Of a stretch of 54,065 bases of DNA, positions 17,050 through 26,431 are shown piece after piece. Positions within the stretch are counted from its first letter, which is position 1, and every line of letters starts with the position of its first letter. Both the position numbers and the translations under genes were made by a program. The DNA lies in the NCBI GenBank assembly GCA_006844705.1, contig SPJS01000105.1, positions 1 through 54,065 on the forward strand, read 5' to 3'. Under the pieces are notes generated by a model. The model was not told where the DNA came from and ran no database searches. It was given only the letters and a program-made list of their open reading frames with translations. This DNA comes from Methylococcaceae bacterium. Its GTDB lineage: Bacteria; Pseudomonadota; Gammaproteobacteria; Methylococcales; Methylomonadaceae.

Positions 17050-19329
17050 GTGATAAATAAACTGATCAAATCCTTCTCATTCAGTGCTCTTCTTTTTCTT
17101 TCATCCGTAGTTCAATCATCTGCAAGCTTCATTGTGGAAGATATTCAGGTTAAAGGGTTACAACGAATTTCGGCGGGTACCGTATTCAATTATCTGCCTG
17201 TTAACATCGGCGAAAACTTTTCCATGACCAAGGTTGGTCCTTCCATACGGGCATTATTTAAAACAGGGTTTTTTCAGGATATCAGGATGGAGCGTGAAGG
17301 CTCCACGTTGGTTGTTGTTGTTCAGGAACGACCATCCATAGCCAAGATTATTTTTGCGGGTAACAATGACATCAGTACGGAAGACTTGCAAAAGGCCCTT
17401 GAATCAATAGGTCTGACAGAAGGAAAGGTTTTTAATCGATTGATTCTGGACAAAGTCGAGCAGGAGTTACGTCGTCAGTATTTTAGTCAGGGTAAATATG
17501 GTTTAAAGATCGATACAGAAGTGTCGCGCCTAACCCGTAACCGGGTAGGGATTCACATCAATATTTCTGAAGGAAAAGTTGCCAAAATCAAGCAGATTAA
17601 TGTCGTGGGAAACCAGGTGTTTGATAAGGAAACCTTGATCGATCAGTTCCAGTTAAGTACGTCAAATTGGTTGTCGTTCTATTCCAAAGATGATCAATAC
17701 TCCAAGCAGAAACTATCAGCAGACCTGGAAAGCCTGCGTTCCTATTATCTGGATCGCGGTTATATCAATTTTGCGATTGAATCGACTCAGGTGGCGATCA
17801 CACCCGATAAAAAAGGGATTTACATTACTGTCAACGTAAATGAAGGGGAGGTTTTCACCCTGGAAAAAGTCAAGCTAACCGGCAATTTAATCGTTGATCC
17901 AGAGGAATTAATTAAGCTGGTACAAGTAGGGCCAGGTGAGATTTTTTCCAGAAAAAATGCAACAGAAACCTCAAAAGCAATTTCCGACCGATTGGGTGAT
18001 GAAGGCTATGCCTTTGCCAACGTAAATATGGTGCCAGAGATAGATAATGATAATAAAACGGTTGCCATGACATTTTTTGTCGACCCCGGAAAACGGGTGT
18101 ATGTGCGCCAAATCAATATGAGCGGCAATACCAAAACCCGGGATGAGGTACTTCGTCGTGAAATGCGTCAAATGGAGTCGGCATTAGCGTCTACCGCAAA
18201 AATTGAGCGTTCAAAAACCAGGTTAGAGCGACTTGGTTATTTTGAACAGGTTAATGTCGAAACGCCTCCCGTCGTGGGGGCAGCTGACCAGATTGATGTT
18301 AATTATTCGGTTGTAGAAAAGGCCTCGGGGAACTTGTTGGCCGGTATCGGGTTCTCTCAGACTCAGGGTATCGTCTTCAATGCAAATGTTTCGCAGGATA
18401 ATGTGTTCGGAACCGGTAAACGAGTCAATCTGGCCTTTAATAACAGTGATGTCACCACCCAATACAGCTTTGGTTATTTTGATCCTTACTTTACTGTGGA
18501 CGGTATCAGCTTGGGTTATGATGTAGGTTATCGTGCGCGTGATGCTGAAGAAGCGAATATATCCAATTATTCAACTGATGTTATCAATTCAGGATTTAAT
18601 TTTGGCATTCCGTTAAATGAGTATGACCGTTTGCGCTTCAATCTTGAGTTTAAACATACCAAATTGAATACAGTGGCAGACTCATCGGATGAAATTCAAG
18701 AATTTATCGACAAACAGGGAAATAAGTTTATTTCCTTTTCAGCATCGGTGGGCTGGACGCATGATACGCTAAACCGTGCACTGTTTCCCTCAGAGGGTGG
18801 CCAGCAGCGATTGTCAGCATTGATCACCGTTCCGGGCAGTGACCTGGAATATTTTAAAATAGCCTATAAACATCAGCATTATTTCCCCTTATCAAAAGAT
18901 TTTACTTTTCGTCTGTTAGGGGAAGTTGCCTATGGTGATGGCTATGGCGACACGGATGATCTCCCATTTTTTGAACATTATTTCGCTGGTGGTGTCCGAT
19001 CGGTCAGAGGGTTTAATGATAATACCCTGGGGCCCAGAGATTCCCGCGGACGATCATTTGGTGGGGACAGCAAAATTGTGGGCAAGGCAGAATTGTTTTT
19101 TCCGGTGCCTTTTGTAGAAAACTCCCGCTCGATGAGGCTGGGGGCATTTTTTGATGCCGGGACAGTCAGCGACGGTTTTGAAATTGATAATCTGCGTTAT
19201 TCTGTCGGCCTTTCCGGCGAATGGTTATCGCCTTTTGGCGCGTTGGCCGTCAGTTTTGCGATTCCACTTAACTCAGATGACGACGACGAACAACAATCCT
19301 TCCAGTTTTCTTTCGGTTCAGGATTCTAG
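17050..19329 (+). CDS. bamA: Outer membrane protein assembly factor BamA
   Basis: A 759-residue Omp85 protein, the core insertase of outer-membrane beta-barrel proteins. Order: signal peptide (to about residue 25), five POTRA domains (about 25-420), and a 16-strand barrel. The VRGF motif of loop 6 lies near residues 653-656, and the C-terminal residue is Phe as expected for a barrel strand. The start is GTG at 17050. The stop codon TAG (19327-19329) lies inside the left end of a dispersed repeat (19326-19389). Usual neighbours rseP (upstream) and lpxD (after skp) are not here. Confidence 0.97.
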   Translation: MINKLIKSFSFSALLFLSSVVQSSASFIVEDIQVKGLQRISAGTVFNYLPVNIGENFSMTKVGPSIRALFKTGFFQDIRMEREGSTLVVVVQERPSIAKIIFAGNNDISTEDLQKALESIGLTEGKVFNRLILDKVEQELRRQYFSQGKYGLKIDTEVSRLTRNRVGIHINISEGKVAKIKQINVVGNQVFDKETLIDQFQLSTSNWLSFYSKDDQYSKQKLSADLESLRSYYLDRGYINFAIESTQVAITPDKKGIYITVNVNEGEVFTLEKVKLTGNLIVDPEELIKLVQVGPGEIFSRKNATETSKAISDRLGDEGYAFANVNMVPEIDNDNKTVAMTFFVDPGKRVYVRQINMSGNTKTRDEVLRREMRQMESALASTAKIERSKTRLERLGYFEQVNVETPPVVGAADQIDVNYSVVEKASGNLLAGIGFSQTQGIVFNANVSQDNVFGTGKRVNLAFNNSDVTTQYSFGYFDPYFTVDGISLGYDVGYRARDAEEANISNYSTDVINSGFNFGIPLNEYDRLRFNLEFKHTKLNTVADSSDEIQEFIDKQGNKFISFSASVGWTHDTLNRALFPSEGGQQRLSALITVPGSDLEYFKIAYKHQHYFPLSKDFTFRLLGEVAYGDGYGDTDDLPFFEHYFAGGVRSVRGFNDNTLGPRDSRGRSFGGDSKIVGKAELFFPVPFVENSRSMRLGAFFDAGTVSDGFEIDNLRYSVGLSGEWLSPFGALAVSFAIPLNSDDDDEQQSFQFSFGSGF

Positions 19330-19389
19330 GAGGCTGTCGGGTTATGCGGTTCGTTGCAGTAGAATCATCCATAATCCTCAGCCTCCTGG
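19326..19389. repeat. Dispersed palindromic repeat, family A, copy 1 (64 bp)
   Basis: Begins CTAGGAGGCTGTCGG and ends with the near-inverse CAGCCTCCTGG. Its right half (TGCAGTAGAATCATCCATAAT) is the reverse complement of the left half of copy 3 (47625-47797), so it is a shortened member of the same family in opposite orientation. The element starts within the bamA stop codon. Confidence 0.8.
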
Positions 19390-19533
19390 TTTGGTCGTTG
19401 GGTTGAGTTGACTGTAGGGCTCAAGTTGTAAATAGGAACCGAACGTTATGACGGTTCTTTAGTTTAAGTTTCATTTAACCTATAATCGAAAAATTAAGGT
19501 CAATAATAATTCCAATCGGAGATTTTTTAAAAT

Positions 19534-20034
19534 ATGAAAATTCAACTTTCTTTATTAGCAGCCATGATGCTGACTGCAAACGTAGCTGTGGCAGAACTGA
19601 AAATCGGTTTTGTGAATGTTGCAAAAGTGCTTGAAGCGGCTCCTCAGGCGGCAAAAGCAAAGCAACGTCTGGAAAAAGAATTTAAACCCAGAGATAAACA
19701 CCTGGTGGCACAAGGTAAGGAAATAAAAACGTTGGAAGAAAAACTGGCTCGTGATGCTTCTGTTATGGGTGAATCTGAAAGACGCAAGCTGGAAAGAGAT
19801 ATTCTGGGCAAAAAGCGTGAGGCTAAACGTTTGCAGCAGGAATTTCAGGAAGATTTCAATATGCGCAGAAATGAAGAATTAGGTAAATTACAGCGTCGAA
19901 TTGTTGAAGCGATCAGGGCGTTGGCTAAGGAAGAAAATTTCGATCTGTTACTAACTGATGGGGTGATTTACGCAGGTGAAAAGATTGATGTGACCGAGCA
20001 GGTTCAGTCAAAATTGGCAAAATTGTCTGACTAA
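19534..20034 (+). CDS. skp: Periplasmic chaperone Skp/OmpH
   Basis: A 166-residue protein with a cleavable signal peptide (ends near NVAVA, residue 20) followed by LKIGFVNVAKVLEAAP, the conserved beta-strand start of Skp, then two long charged coiled-coil arms (about residues 45-135). It forms a trimeric clamp that carries unfolded outer-membrane proteins to BamA, encoded just upstream. The 204-nt gap from bamA holds repeat copy 1, so skp may have its own promoter. fabZ follows after 34 nt, without the lpxD gene found between them in most gammaproteobacteria. Confidence 0.92.
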   Translation: MKIQLSLLAAMMLTANVAVAELKIGFVNVAKVLEAAPQAAKAKQRLEKEFKPRDKHLVAQGKEIKTLEEKLARDASVMGESERRKLERDILGKKREAKRLQQEFQEDFNMRRNEELGKLQRRIVEAIRALAKEENFDLLLTDGVIYAGEKIDVTEQVQSKLAKLSD

Positions 20035-20068
20035 AATACTGTTTTCAAGAATCATATCAAGGCTGTAG

Positions 20069-20506
20069 ATGTTGAATATTCAAGAGATTCAAGAGTTTTT
20101 GCCTCACCGCTATCCTTTTCTATTGGTAGACAGAGTGATAGATTGCAAGCCACGGGAAAGCCTGCTTGCGGTAAAAAACGTAACTTATAATGAACCATTT
20201 TTTCAAGGACATTTTCCACACGAACCTATTTTTCCCGGCGTGTTGATTATGGAGGCGTTGGCTCAGGCAACCGGTTTGCTTGCCTCTCAATCAGATGATA
20301 GCCTGGGAAAAGGCATGACGTATTATCTTGCTGGAATTGATAAAGCGCGTTTTAAACGACGCGTCGTCCCCGGAGATCAGTTGATGCTTCACATTGACTA
20401 TGTCAAGAACAAACGCAATATCTGGACCTTTGATTGCCGTGCTGAAGTAGATGAAGAAATGGCTGCCAGTGCTCAAATTATGTGTGCGGCGGCGGTGGAA
20501 TCATGA
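20069..20506 (+). CDS. fabZ: 3-hydroxyacyl-ACP dehydratase FabZ
   Basis: A 145-residue hot-dog-fold enzyme that dehydrates (3R)-hydroxyacyl-ACP in fatty-acid elongation. [11 protein letters not shown] near the start and [20 protein letters not shown] (residues 48-67) carry the catalytic His and Glu. The start ATG follows AAGGCTGTAG. Its TGA stop overlaps the lpxA ATG in ATGA (20503-20506), so the two compete for the same hydroxyacyl-ACP pool from one transcript. Confidence 0.96.
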   Translation: MLNIQEIQEFLPHRYPFLLVDRVIDCKPRESLLAVKNVTYNEPFFQGHFPHEPIFPGVLIMEALAQATGLLASQSDDSLGKGMTYYLAGIDKARFKRRVVPGDQLMLHIDYVKNKRNIWTFDCRAEVDEEMAASAQIMCAAAVES

Positions 20507-21273
20507 TTGATCCTAAAGCGGTCGTCGATGTCAATGCAGAAGTCGCTGAAGATGTAGAGATAGGCCCCTTTTCTGTCATTGGCCCGGAGGTGAAAATTGA
20601 CTCCGGAACAGTGATTGGACCTCATGTAGTCATCAAAGGGCCGACAGCAATAGGCCGGGAAAACCACATCTATCAGTTTGCTTCAATCGGTGAAGATCCC
20701 CAGGATAAAAAGTATGCCAATGAAGTCACGCGTCTGGAAATGGGCGATCGTAACATCATTCGCGAATTCTGTACTATCCACCGGGGAACGCAGCAGGATC
20801 AGGGGTTGACTTTAATTGGCAGTGATAACCTGTTTATGGCTTATACCCATGTCGCACATGACTGCAGTATTGGTGATCATGTCATTATGGCCAATGGTGC
20901 TTCTATCGCCGGCCATGTCAGTCTGGGTGATCATGCTATTTTAGGTGGCTTTACTCTGGTGCATCAATTTACCCAGATCGGCGGCTACAGTTTTTCTGCT
21001 ATGGGTAGCGCAATAACCCAGGATATTCCTCCCTTCGTCATGGTGGGTGGGCGTCCTACCCGCCCTCATGGCATAAATTCTGTCGGCATGGAACGCAATG
21101 GTATTTCTGCAGAAGTGATACGCCAGATTCGTAAGGCCTACAAAATTCTGTATAAAAACAATCAGCGTCTGGAAGATGCAATTGAGGAAATTGAAGAACT
21201 GGCCGGTGAAAGTACAGAGCTGTCAGACATGGTCAGTTTCCTGAGAAACGTTACCCGCGGTATTTTGCGTTAA
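20503..21273 (+). CDS. lpxA: UDP-N-acetylglucosamine acyltransferase LpxA
   Basis: A 256-residue left-handed beta-helix acyltransferase that performs the first step of lipid A synthesis. Hexapeptide repeats such as V-E-I-G-P-F and TAIGREN run through residues 1-190, and the catalytic His lies in [18 protein letters not shown] sequence near 120-125. A start at 20503 is chosen because it forms the ATGA overlap with fabZ and gives the family's N-terminus (M-I-D-P-K-A); the upstream in-frame codon at 20482 would add unrelated residues. rnhB follows directly; lpxB, normally between them, is missing. Confidence 0.95.
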   Translation: MIDPKAVVDVNAEVAEDVEIGPFSVIGPEVKIDSGTVIGPHVVIKGPTAIGRENHIYQFASIGEDPQDKKYANEVTRLEMGDRNIIREFCTIHRGTQQDQGLTLIGSDNLFMAYTHVAHDCSIGDHVIMANGASIAGHVSLGDHAILGGFTLVHQFTQIGGYSFSAMGSAITQDIPPFVMVGGRPTRPHGINSVGMERNGISAEVIRQIRKAYKILYKNNQRLEDAIEEIEELAGESTELSDMVSFLRNVTRGILR

Positions 21274-21318
21274 CCAGCCATTGTTGGCTACTATTGCACT
21301 GATTATTTCGATAATTCC

Positions 21319-21879
21319 ATGATTGCAGGTGTCGATGAAGTGGGGCGGGGCTGTATTTTCGGACCGGTGATTGCTTCTGTGGTAATGTTTGAAAAAGACT
21401 ATTCATTACCCGGGTTAACCGATTCAAAAAAATTGACGGCTAGAACAAGAGAAATATTGGCAAAGCAAATTAAAAACGATGCTTTGCAATGGGCAATTGG
21501 CCGTGCAGAACCAAGTGAAATAGACCACATCAATATTTTGCAGGCATCATTGTTGGCCATGCAACGCGCCTGCCTGCAATTAACCGAAATACCGGAAATG
21601 GCTCTGGTCGATGGAACATTCTGTCCTGAACTGCCTTTTCCCTGCAAGGCGGTGATCCAGGGTGATTTGAGTGTGCCACAGATATCTGCCGCGTCTATTC
21701 TGGCAAAAGTGGCGCGTGATGATGAAATGGTTTTCGCTGATGATTTGTTTCCACAATATGCCTTGCATAAACATAAAGGCTACCCGACGCGACAACATAT
21801 CCAGGCCATTCAACAATATGGAATCACTGAATTTCACAGAAAATCCTTTGCACCGGTCAAAAAGTTATTAGATAAATAA
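21319..21879 (+). CDS. rnhB: Ribonuclease HII
   Basis: A 186-residue RNase H fold enzyme that removes ribonucleotides from DNA. AGVDEVGRG at the N-terminus holds two of the metal-binding acids; TDSKKLT and SAASILAKVARD follow as in the family. Length is typical. It lies 45 nt after lpxA and 3 nt before dnaE, so co-transcription with dnaE is likely. Confidence 0.95.
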   Translation: MIAGVDEVGRGCIFGPVIASVVMFEKDYSLPGLTDSKKLTARTREILAKQIKNDALQWAIGRAEPSEIDHINILQASLLAMQRACLQLTEIPEMALVDGTFCPELPFPCKAVIQGDLSVPQISAASILAKVARDDEMVFADDLFPQYALHKHKGYPTRQHIQAIQQYGITEFHRKSFAPVKKLLDK

Positions 21880-21882
21880 GGC

Positions 21883-24800
21883 ATGCAACCTGAATTTATC
21901 CATTTACGCATTCATTCCGAATTTTCGTTAATCGACGGTATTGTCAAGATTAAGCCGTTGGTCAAAAAACTTGTGGAATTTAATATGCCGGCCGCCGCAT
22001 TGACCGAAAACAGCAATCTGTTTTCGTTGGTGAAATATTTTCGTGCCAGTCAGGGAGCAGGCATCAAAGGGATAGTCGGGGCCGATGTCAATATCGTTAA
22101 TCCCGAACAGGACGATACCCCATTCTGCATGACCTTGCTGGCGCGAAACCATCGTGGCTACATTACCCTGACAGAATTGATTTCAAGAGCCTATCAAGAA
22201 GGTCAGCGCTTGGGTATTCCTCTTTTACAAAAAGAATGGATAGCACAAAATCATCAGGGCCTGATTGCGTTATCCGGCGCCATGCAGGGCGATGTTGGCC
22301 AGGCCTTGCTTGCCGAAAATACAGTGCTGGCAAAGGAGTGTGCAGAATTCTGGCAACGACTTTTCCCGGATTGTTTTTACCTTGAATTACAGCGCGTCGG
22401 AAAAGCTAATGAAGAACGCTATGTTCATGCTGCTATCAATCTTGCCGCAGCATGTGATTTGCCGGTGGTGGCGACGAATGATGTACGTTTTATTGAACCG
22501 GATGATTTTGATTCACATGAAGTGAGAGTCTGCATTCATCAGGGGTATGTGCTGGAAGACAACAGACGGCCCAAAAATTATACCCATCAGCAATATCTGC
22601 GCAGCGTGGAAGAAATGAAAGCGTTGTTTGCAGATATTCCGGAAGCCTTGGAAAACTCGGTAGAAATAGCCCGTCGCTGTAATGTCGAGTTAACCCTGGG
22701 GAAAAATTTTCTGCCGGATTTTCCGGTACCGGAAGGCATGACGCTGGATGAGCATTTCAAACAGGTTTCGCGCGAGGGGTTGCAGCAGCGTTTACAGCAA
22801 CATCCTCCGGCCAAGGGCGAAACTGAAGACGCTTATTATGAGCGTCTTGATATCGAATTGAATGTGATCACCCAGATGGGTTTTCCCGGTTATTTCATGA
22901 TCGTGGCCGATTTTATCCAGTGGGCCAAAAACAACCGGATACCTGTAGGACCCGGGCGGGGATCCGGTGCCGGTTCACTGGTGGCTTACGCGTTGAAAAT
23001 TACGGATATTGATCCGATCGAGTTTGATCTGCTGTTTGAGCGTTTTCTAAACCCGGAGCGGGTATCCATGCCGGATTTTGATATTGATTTTTGCATGGAG
23101 CGACGTGATGAAGTGATTGATTATGTGGCTCGGTATTATGGGCGCGACCATGTGTCACAAATTATCACCTACGGATCCATGGCGGCTAAAGCGGTGGTCA
23201 GGGATGTGGGGCGGGTGCTGTCGTTTTCCTATGGCTTTGTAGACCGGCTGGCCAAACTGATTCCGTTTGAAATCGGCATGACACTGGACAAGGCACTCAC
23301 CGAAAGCAGTGAATTAAGAGAACTGTATGAAACGGAAGAAGATGTTAAAAGCCTGATAGATATGGCCCGTTCGTTGGAAGGCATTTCCAGAAATGCCGGT
23401 AAGCACGCGGGGGGCGTGGTCATTTCGCCCAGCAAGTTAACCGACTTTACCCCGCTGTATTGCGAAGAAGACGGCAGTAACCTGGTTACACAATACGATA
23501 AGGATGATGTGGAAGCGGTCGGCCTGGTCAAGTTCGATTTCCTCGGATTGCGTACGTTGACGATTATTGACTGGGCATTACAGACTATTAACCGTCAACG
23601 GCAGGCGGCACATGACGCCGAAATAGATATCAGCACAATTCCCCGTGATGATGATGATGCCTACGAATTGCTAAAACATGCCCAGACTACCGCCGTGTTT
23701 CAGCTGGAATCACGGGGTATGAAAGAGTTGATCAAAAAACTGAAACCGGATTGTTTTGATGACATTATCGCGCTGGTGGCCTTGTTCCGCCCGGGGCCGC
23801 TGGAATCAGGCATGGTAGATGATTATATCAAGGTAAAACATGGGGCCAGTGCAGAGTATGCCCACCCGTTGCTGGAACCGATATTGAAGCCGACCAATGG
23901 CGTGATTTTATATCAGGAGCAAGTGATGCAGATTGCCCGGGATATGGCGGGATATACGCTAGGCGGTGCTGATATGCTGCGGCGTGCCATGGGTAAGAAA
24001 AAACCGGAGGAAATGGCCAAGCAGCGTAAAATTTTTACCGAAGGGGCGATCAAAAACGAGATTGACGAGTCCATTGCCACCTATATCTTCGATTTGATGG
24101 AAAAATTCGCTGGCTATGGATTTAACAAATCACATTCGGCCGCCTATGCACTGGTCGCCTATCAGACCGCCTGGCTGAAAGCACATTTTCCTGCCGCCTT
24201 TATGGCAGCTGTGTTGTCTTCCGATATGGATAATACGGACAAAGTGGTCATCCTGATTACAGAATGCCAAAACATGACGCTTGTCATCACGCCGCCGGAT
24301 ATCAACCTGTCTGATTACCACTTTACCGTCAATGACCAGCAGCACATCATCTATGGTTTGGGCGCGATCAAGGGGGTGGGGGAATCCGCGATTGAAGATA
24401 TTCTGGCGGAGCGTAAAAAACATGGCGATTATCGCGGGTTGTATGATTTTTGCAAACGTGTCGATTTACGCAAGGTCAATCGTCGTGTGCTTGAATCGTT
24501 GATCAAAGCAGGCGCGTTTGATCGTATCAACCCGGATCGGGCGGCGCATTATGTAGAGCTGGACACCGCATTGCGGGTTGCGGAACAGCACGGCAAAATG
24601 CGAGAAGCCGGGCAGAATGATATGTTTGGGCTTATGGTGCAGGTGGATCATGATGATAGTGAAGATGAAACTTACACTCAGGTGACTGAGCCGTGGATGG
24701 AAAAACAACGCTTGGAAGCAGAAAAAGAAACGCTTGGCTATTTTCTGACAGGCCATCCGATAAAGGAATACGAACCCGAATTAAGCCATATTACACATGG

Positions 24801-25353
24801 CAAAATAGCCAGTATCCAAGTAGGAACGGGGCGAAATAGCCGCATGGAAGGGCGTATTGCCGGCCTGGTGGTTGATGTCAGAACACTTCAGAGCAAGCAG
24901 GGAAAAATGATGAGTTTTGCTGTACTGGATGATCGCAGTGGCCGAATCGAGGTGGCGGCGTTCAGTAAAGTGTATGAGGAATACAGGGATTTACTGCGTA
25001 AAGACGAGGTGTTGATTGCCGAAGGTGCTATCGATATTGATAGATTTTCCGGCATGTTGCGTTTGACGGCGGAAAAAATATATACCATGGAACAAGCCAG
25101 AGAAATATTCTCCCGTAATGTCGAAATCCATTGGCCGAAGCTGACAAACGGGCTCAGTGACGGCTTTCTCGCTCGTTTGGCGGACGTATTGGCACCGTAT
25201 CGCGGGGGCACCTGCCCTGTGGTGTTGCAGTATCAATGCCCTACGGCAGAAGCTCGAATACAACTTGGTGATGACTGGCGTGTTTCACCCAGTGACGAAC
25301 TGTTGTACAAATTAAAAAGCCTGGCCCAGCTGGCCGAGTATAAATACCATTAA
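21883..25353 (+). CDS. dnaE: DNA polymerase III alpha subunit
   Basis: An 1156-residue replicative polymerase. The PHP domain opens the protein (FIHLRIHSEFSLIDG, residues 4-18); the catalytic Asp residues lie in PDFDID near 397-402 after the GPGRGSGAGSLVAY motif; the helix-hairpin-helix segment and the OB-fold near residues 990-1070 follow. The length agrees with E. coli DnaE (1160). Base composition is somewhat more GC-rich than the flanking accessory genes. The stop is 3 nt from the stop of the convergent gene at 25357. Confidence 0.98.
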   Translation: MQPEFIHLRIHSEFSLIDGIVKIKPLVKKLVEFNMPAAALTENSNLFSLVKYFRASQGAGIKGIVGADVNIVNPEQDDTPFCMTLLARNHRGYITLTELISRAYQEGQRLGIPLLQKEWIAQNHQGLIALSGAMQGDVGQALLAENTVLAKECAEFWQRLFPDCFYLELQRVGKANEERYVHAAINLAAACDLPVVATNDVRFIEPDDFDSHEVRVCIHQGYVLEDNRRPKNYTHQQYLRSVEEMKALFADIPEALENSVEIARRCNVELTLGKNFLPDFPVPEGMTLDEHFKQVSREGLQQRLQQHPPAKGETEDAYYERLDIELNVITQMGFPGYFMIVADFIQWAKNNRIPVGPGRGSGAGSLVAYALKITDIDPIEFDLLFERFLNPERVSMPDFDIDFCMERRDEVIDYVARYYGRDHVSQIITYGSMAAKAVVRDVGRVLSFSYGFVDRLAKLIPFEIGMTLDKALTESSELRELYETEEDVKSLIDMARSLEGISRNAGKHAGGVVISPSKLTDFTPLYCEEDGSNLVTQYDKDDVEAVGLVKFDFLGLRTLTIIDWALQTINRQRQAAHDAEIDISTIPRDDDDAYELLKHAQTTAVFQLESRGMKELIKKLKPDCFDDIIALVALFRPGPLESGMVDDYIKVKHGASAEYAHPLLEPILKPTNGVILYQEQVMQIARDMAGYTLGGADMLRRAMGKKKPEEMAKQRKIFTEGAIKNEIDESIATYIFDLMEKFAGYGFNKSHSAAYALVAYQTAWLKAHFPAAFMAAVLSSDMDNTDKVVILITECQNMTLVITPPDINLSDYHFTVNDQQHIIYGLGAIKGVGESAIEDILAERKKHGDYRGLYDFCKRVDLRKVNRRVLESLIKAGAFDRINPDRAAHYVELDTALRVAEQHGKMREAGQNDMFGLMVQVDHDDSEDETYTQVTEPWMEKQRLEAEKETLGYFLTGHPIKEYEPELSHITHGKIASIQVGTGRNSRMEGRIAGLVVDVRTLQSKQGKMMSFAVLDDRSGRIEVAAFSKVYEEYRDLLRKDEVLIAEGAIDIDRFSGMLRLTAEKIYTMEQAREIFSRNVEIHWPKLTNGLSDGFLARLADVLAPYRGGTCPVVLQYQCPTAEARIQLGDDWRVSPSDELLYKLKSLAQLAEYKYH

Positions 25354-25356
25354 GGC

Positions 25357-26115
25357 CTATCCGGCTATTTTTTTAAGTACTGGACAGGCTATTTGATAGC
25401 TGTCTGCCAGTTGCAAAGCCCGTTCAAGCCGCGGTTTGGCACGTCTGCCCTGGCAGTATCGACCAGGACAATCATCAATGCCTTCCACCATTCCGTGGAT
25501 CAATTTGTCAGAAGAAATAGCTGAACCCGTGACAGCCAGCAGGATTTGAATAATTTCTTCAGCGACCGACCGTGCCAGTCCAGTATTGTCGTACCAGAGT
25601 TGCTTCACTGTCGTATTTTCCACCAGACCGCAAATATTCACGGTAAAGATGTATAGCGATTTTCTTAATAATTCATACAGTAATTCATTATCATCAGTCA
25701 GTAGCTTGCCCGGAATGTTGATCTCAGCCAAAGCCTGCAAGACCAGTGCTGAATGTGGGCCATATACTGGGGTATATAAAATGTTGGTTAACGCCATGCC
25801 AATTTTTTTCTCGAACCAGACAACGGCGACAGTCGGATTTTGAATCTGGTGGCTTAGCCAGTGTTCAGGCAGCAGTTCGTTTTGAATGAGGCATAATCGC
25901 TTTTTCCAGGGGAGAGGTATTTGGGCAAGAATGGTATCGAGCTGCGCTTCGGGAACCGCAACCAGTACCAGGGCAGGGTTTGGAATAACGGTTGCCTGAT
26001 CTGCAATAGACATGTGGCGTGTGACAGGATGAACAGCATAACCACAGCGTAAAAAACCACGGGCAAATTCACCGCCTAGCTCTCCAATCCCGATGATAAC
26101 TATTGTTTTATCCAT
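25357..26115 (-). CDS. NAD(P)-binding Rossmann-fold protein, ketopantoate-reductase-like
   Basis: A 252-residue protein whose N-terminus IVIIGIGELGGEFARGFL (residues 5-22) is a dinucleotide-binding loop of type G-x-G-x-x-G. The middle (VLVAVPEAQLDTIL) fits the second half of a Rossmann domain, and the helical C-terminal third, ending in GRRAKPRLERALQLA, resembles a 6-phosphogluconate/ketopantoate reductase-type dimerisation domain. The substrate is not apparent, and a panE assignment is not justified because the catalytic Lys/Glu pair could not be placed. No operon partner: it converges on dnaE and diverges from the gene at 26432. Confidence 0.6.
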   Translation of the reverse strand: MDKTIVIIGIGELGGEFARGFLRCGYAVHPVTRHMSIADQATVIPNPALVLVAVPEAQLDTILAQIPLPWKKRLCLIQNELLPEHWLSHQIQNPTVAVVWFEKKIGMALTNILYTPVYGPHSALVLQALAEINIPGKLLTDDNELLYELLRKSLYIFTVNICGLVENTTVKQLWYDNTGLARSVAEEIIQILLAVTGSAISSDKLIHGMVEGIDDCPGRYCQGRRAKPRLERALQLADSYQIACPVLKKIAG

Positions 26116-26431
26116 TGTTATTATTGTTGTTCAGGTCATTCAAACGGGCCAATAAGTTTTGAGAATAACAAGTTATTTACAGTTTTTGATTATATATCAG
26201 GCTTAAATCTAAATAAAAATGATTATCAAGAATAAGCGTCAATAAACGTTTTGCATTATTCAATAATAATAACTTGTAAATTTCCTCTAATGAGAGGATA
26301 CTCCGAAAAAATCAGAATGAAATCTTGACAAACAAGAATAATTATTTGTTGAGTTTTCATTCTGGTTTTTTCTGCTGTTATGGAACAGCTTTTTTAACTG
26401 AGGAAAATACACGGAAAATGAGGAGGTCATT
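26116..26431. other. AT-rich divergent intergenic region with weak leader hairpin
   Basis: This 316-nt gap separates two divergent genes. It holds a 10-bp inverted pair (ACAAGTTATT at 26168-26177 and AATAACTTGT at 26268-26277) enclosing about 90 bp, a TTGACA at 26325-26330, and GCTGTT-ATGG-AACAGC followed by six T (26374-26395), which could act as an attenuator 36 nt before the start at 26432. AATGAGGAGG precedes that start. No coding frame is convincing. Confidence 0.45.

Noticed and set aside
25351..25378. Hairpin followed by T run after dnaE
   Set aside because: The candidate arms (AGGCC and CGGCT) do not pair properly, so no terminator is called.
26215..26233. Fur-box-like AAAAATGATTATCAAGAAT
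   Set aside because: About 12 of 19 positions match the consensus, which is easily reached in AT-rich DNA, and the flanking genes have no iron link.
26168..26277. 10-bp inverted pair ACAAGTTATT/AATAACTTGT
   Set aside because: Spacing of about 90 bp in a very AT-rich gap; not repeated elsewhere in the window, so only noted in the intergenic entry.
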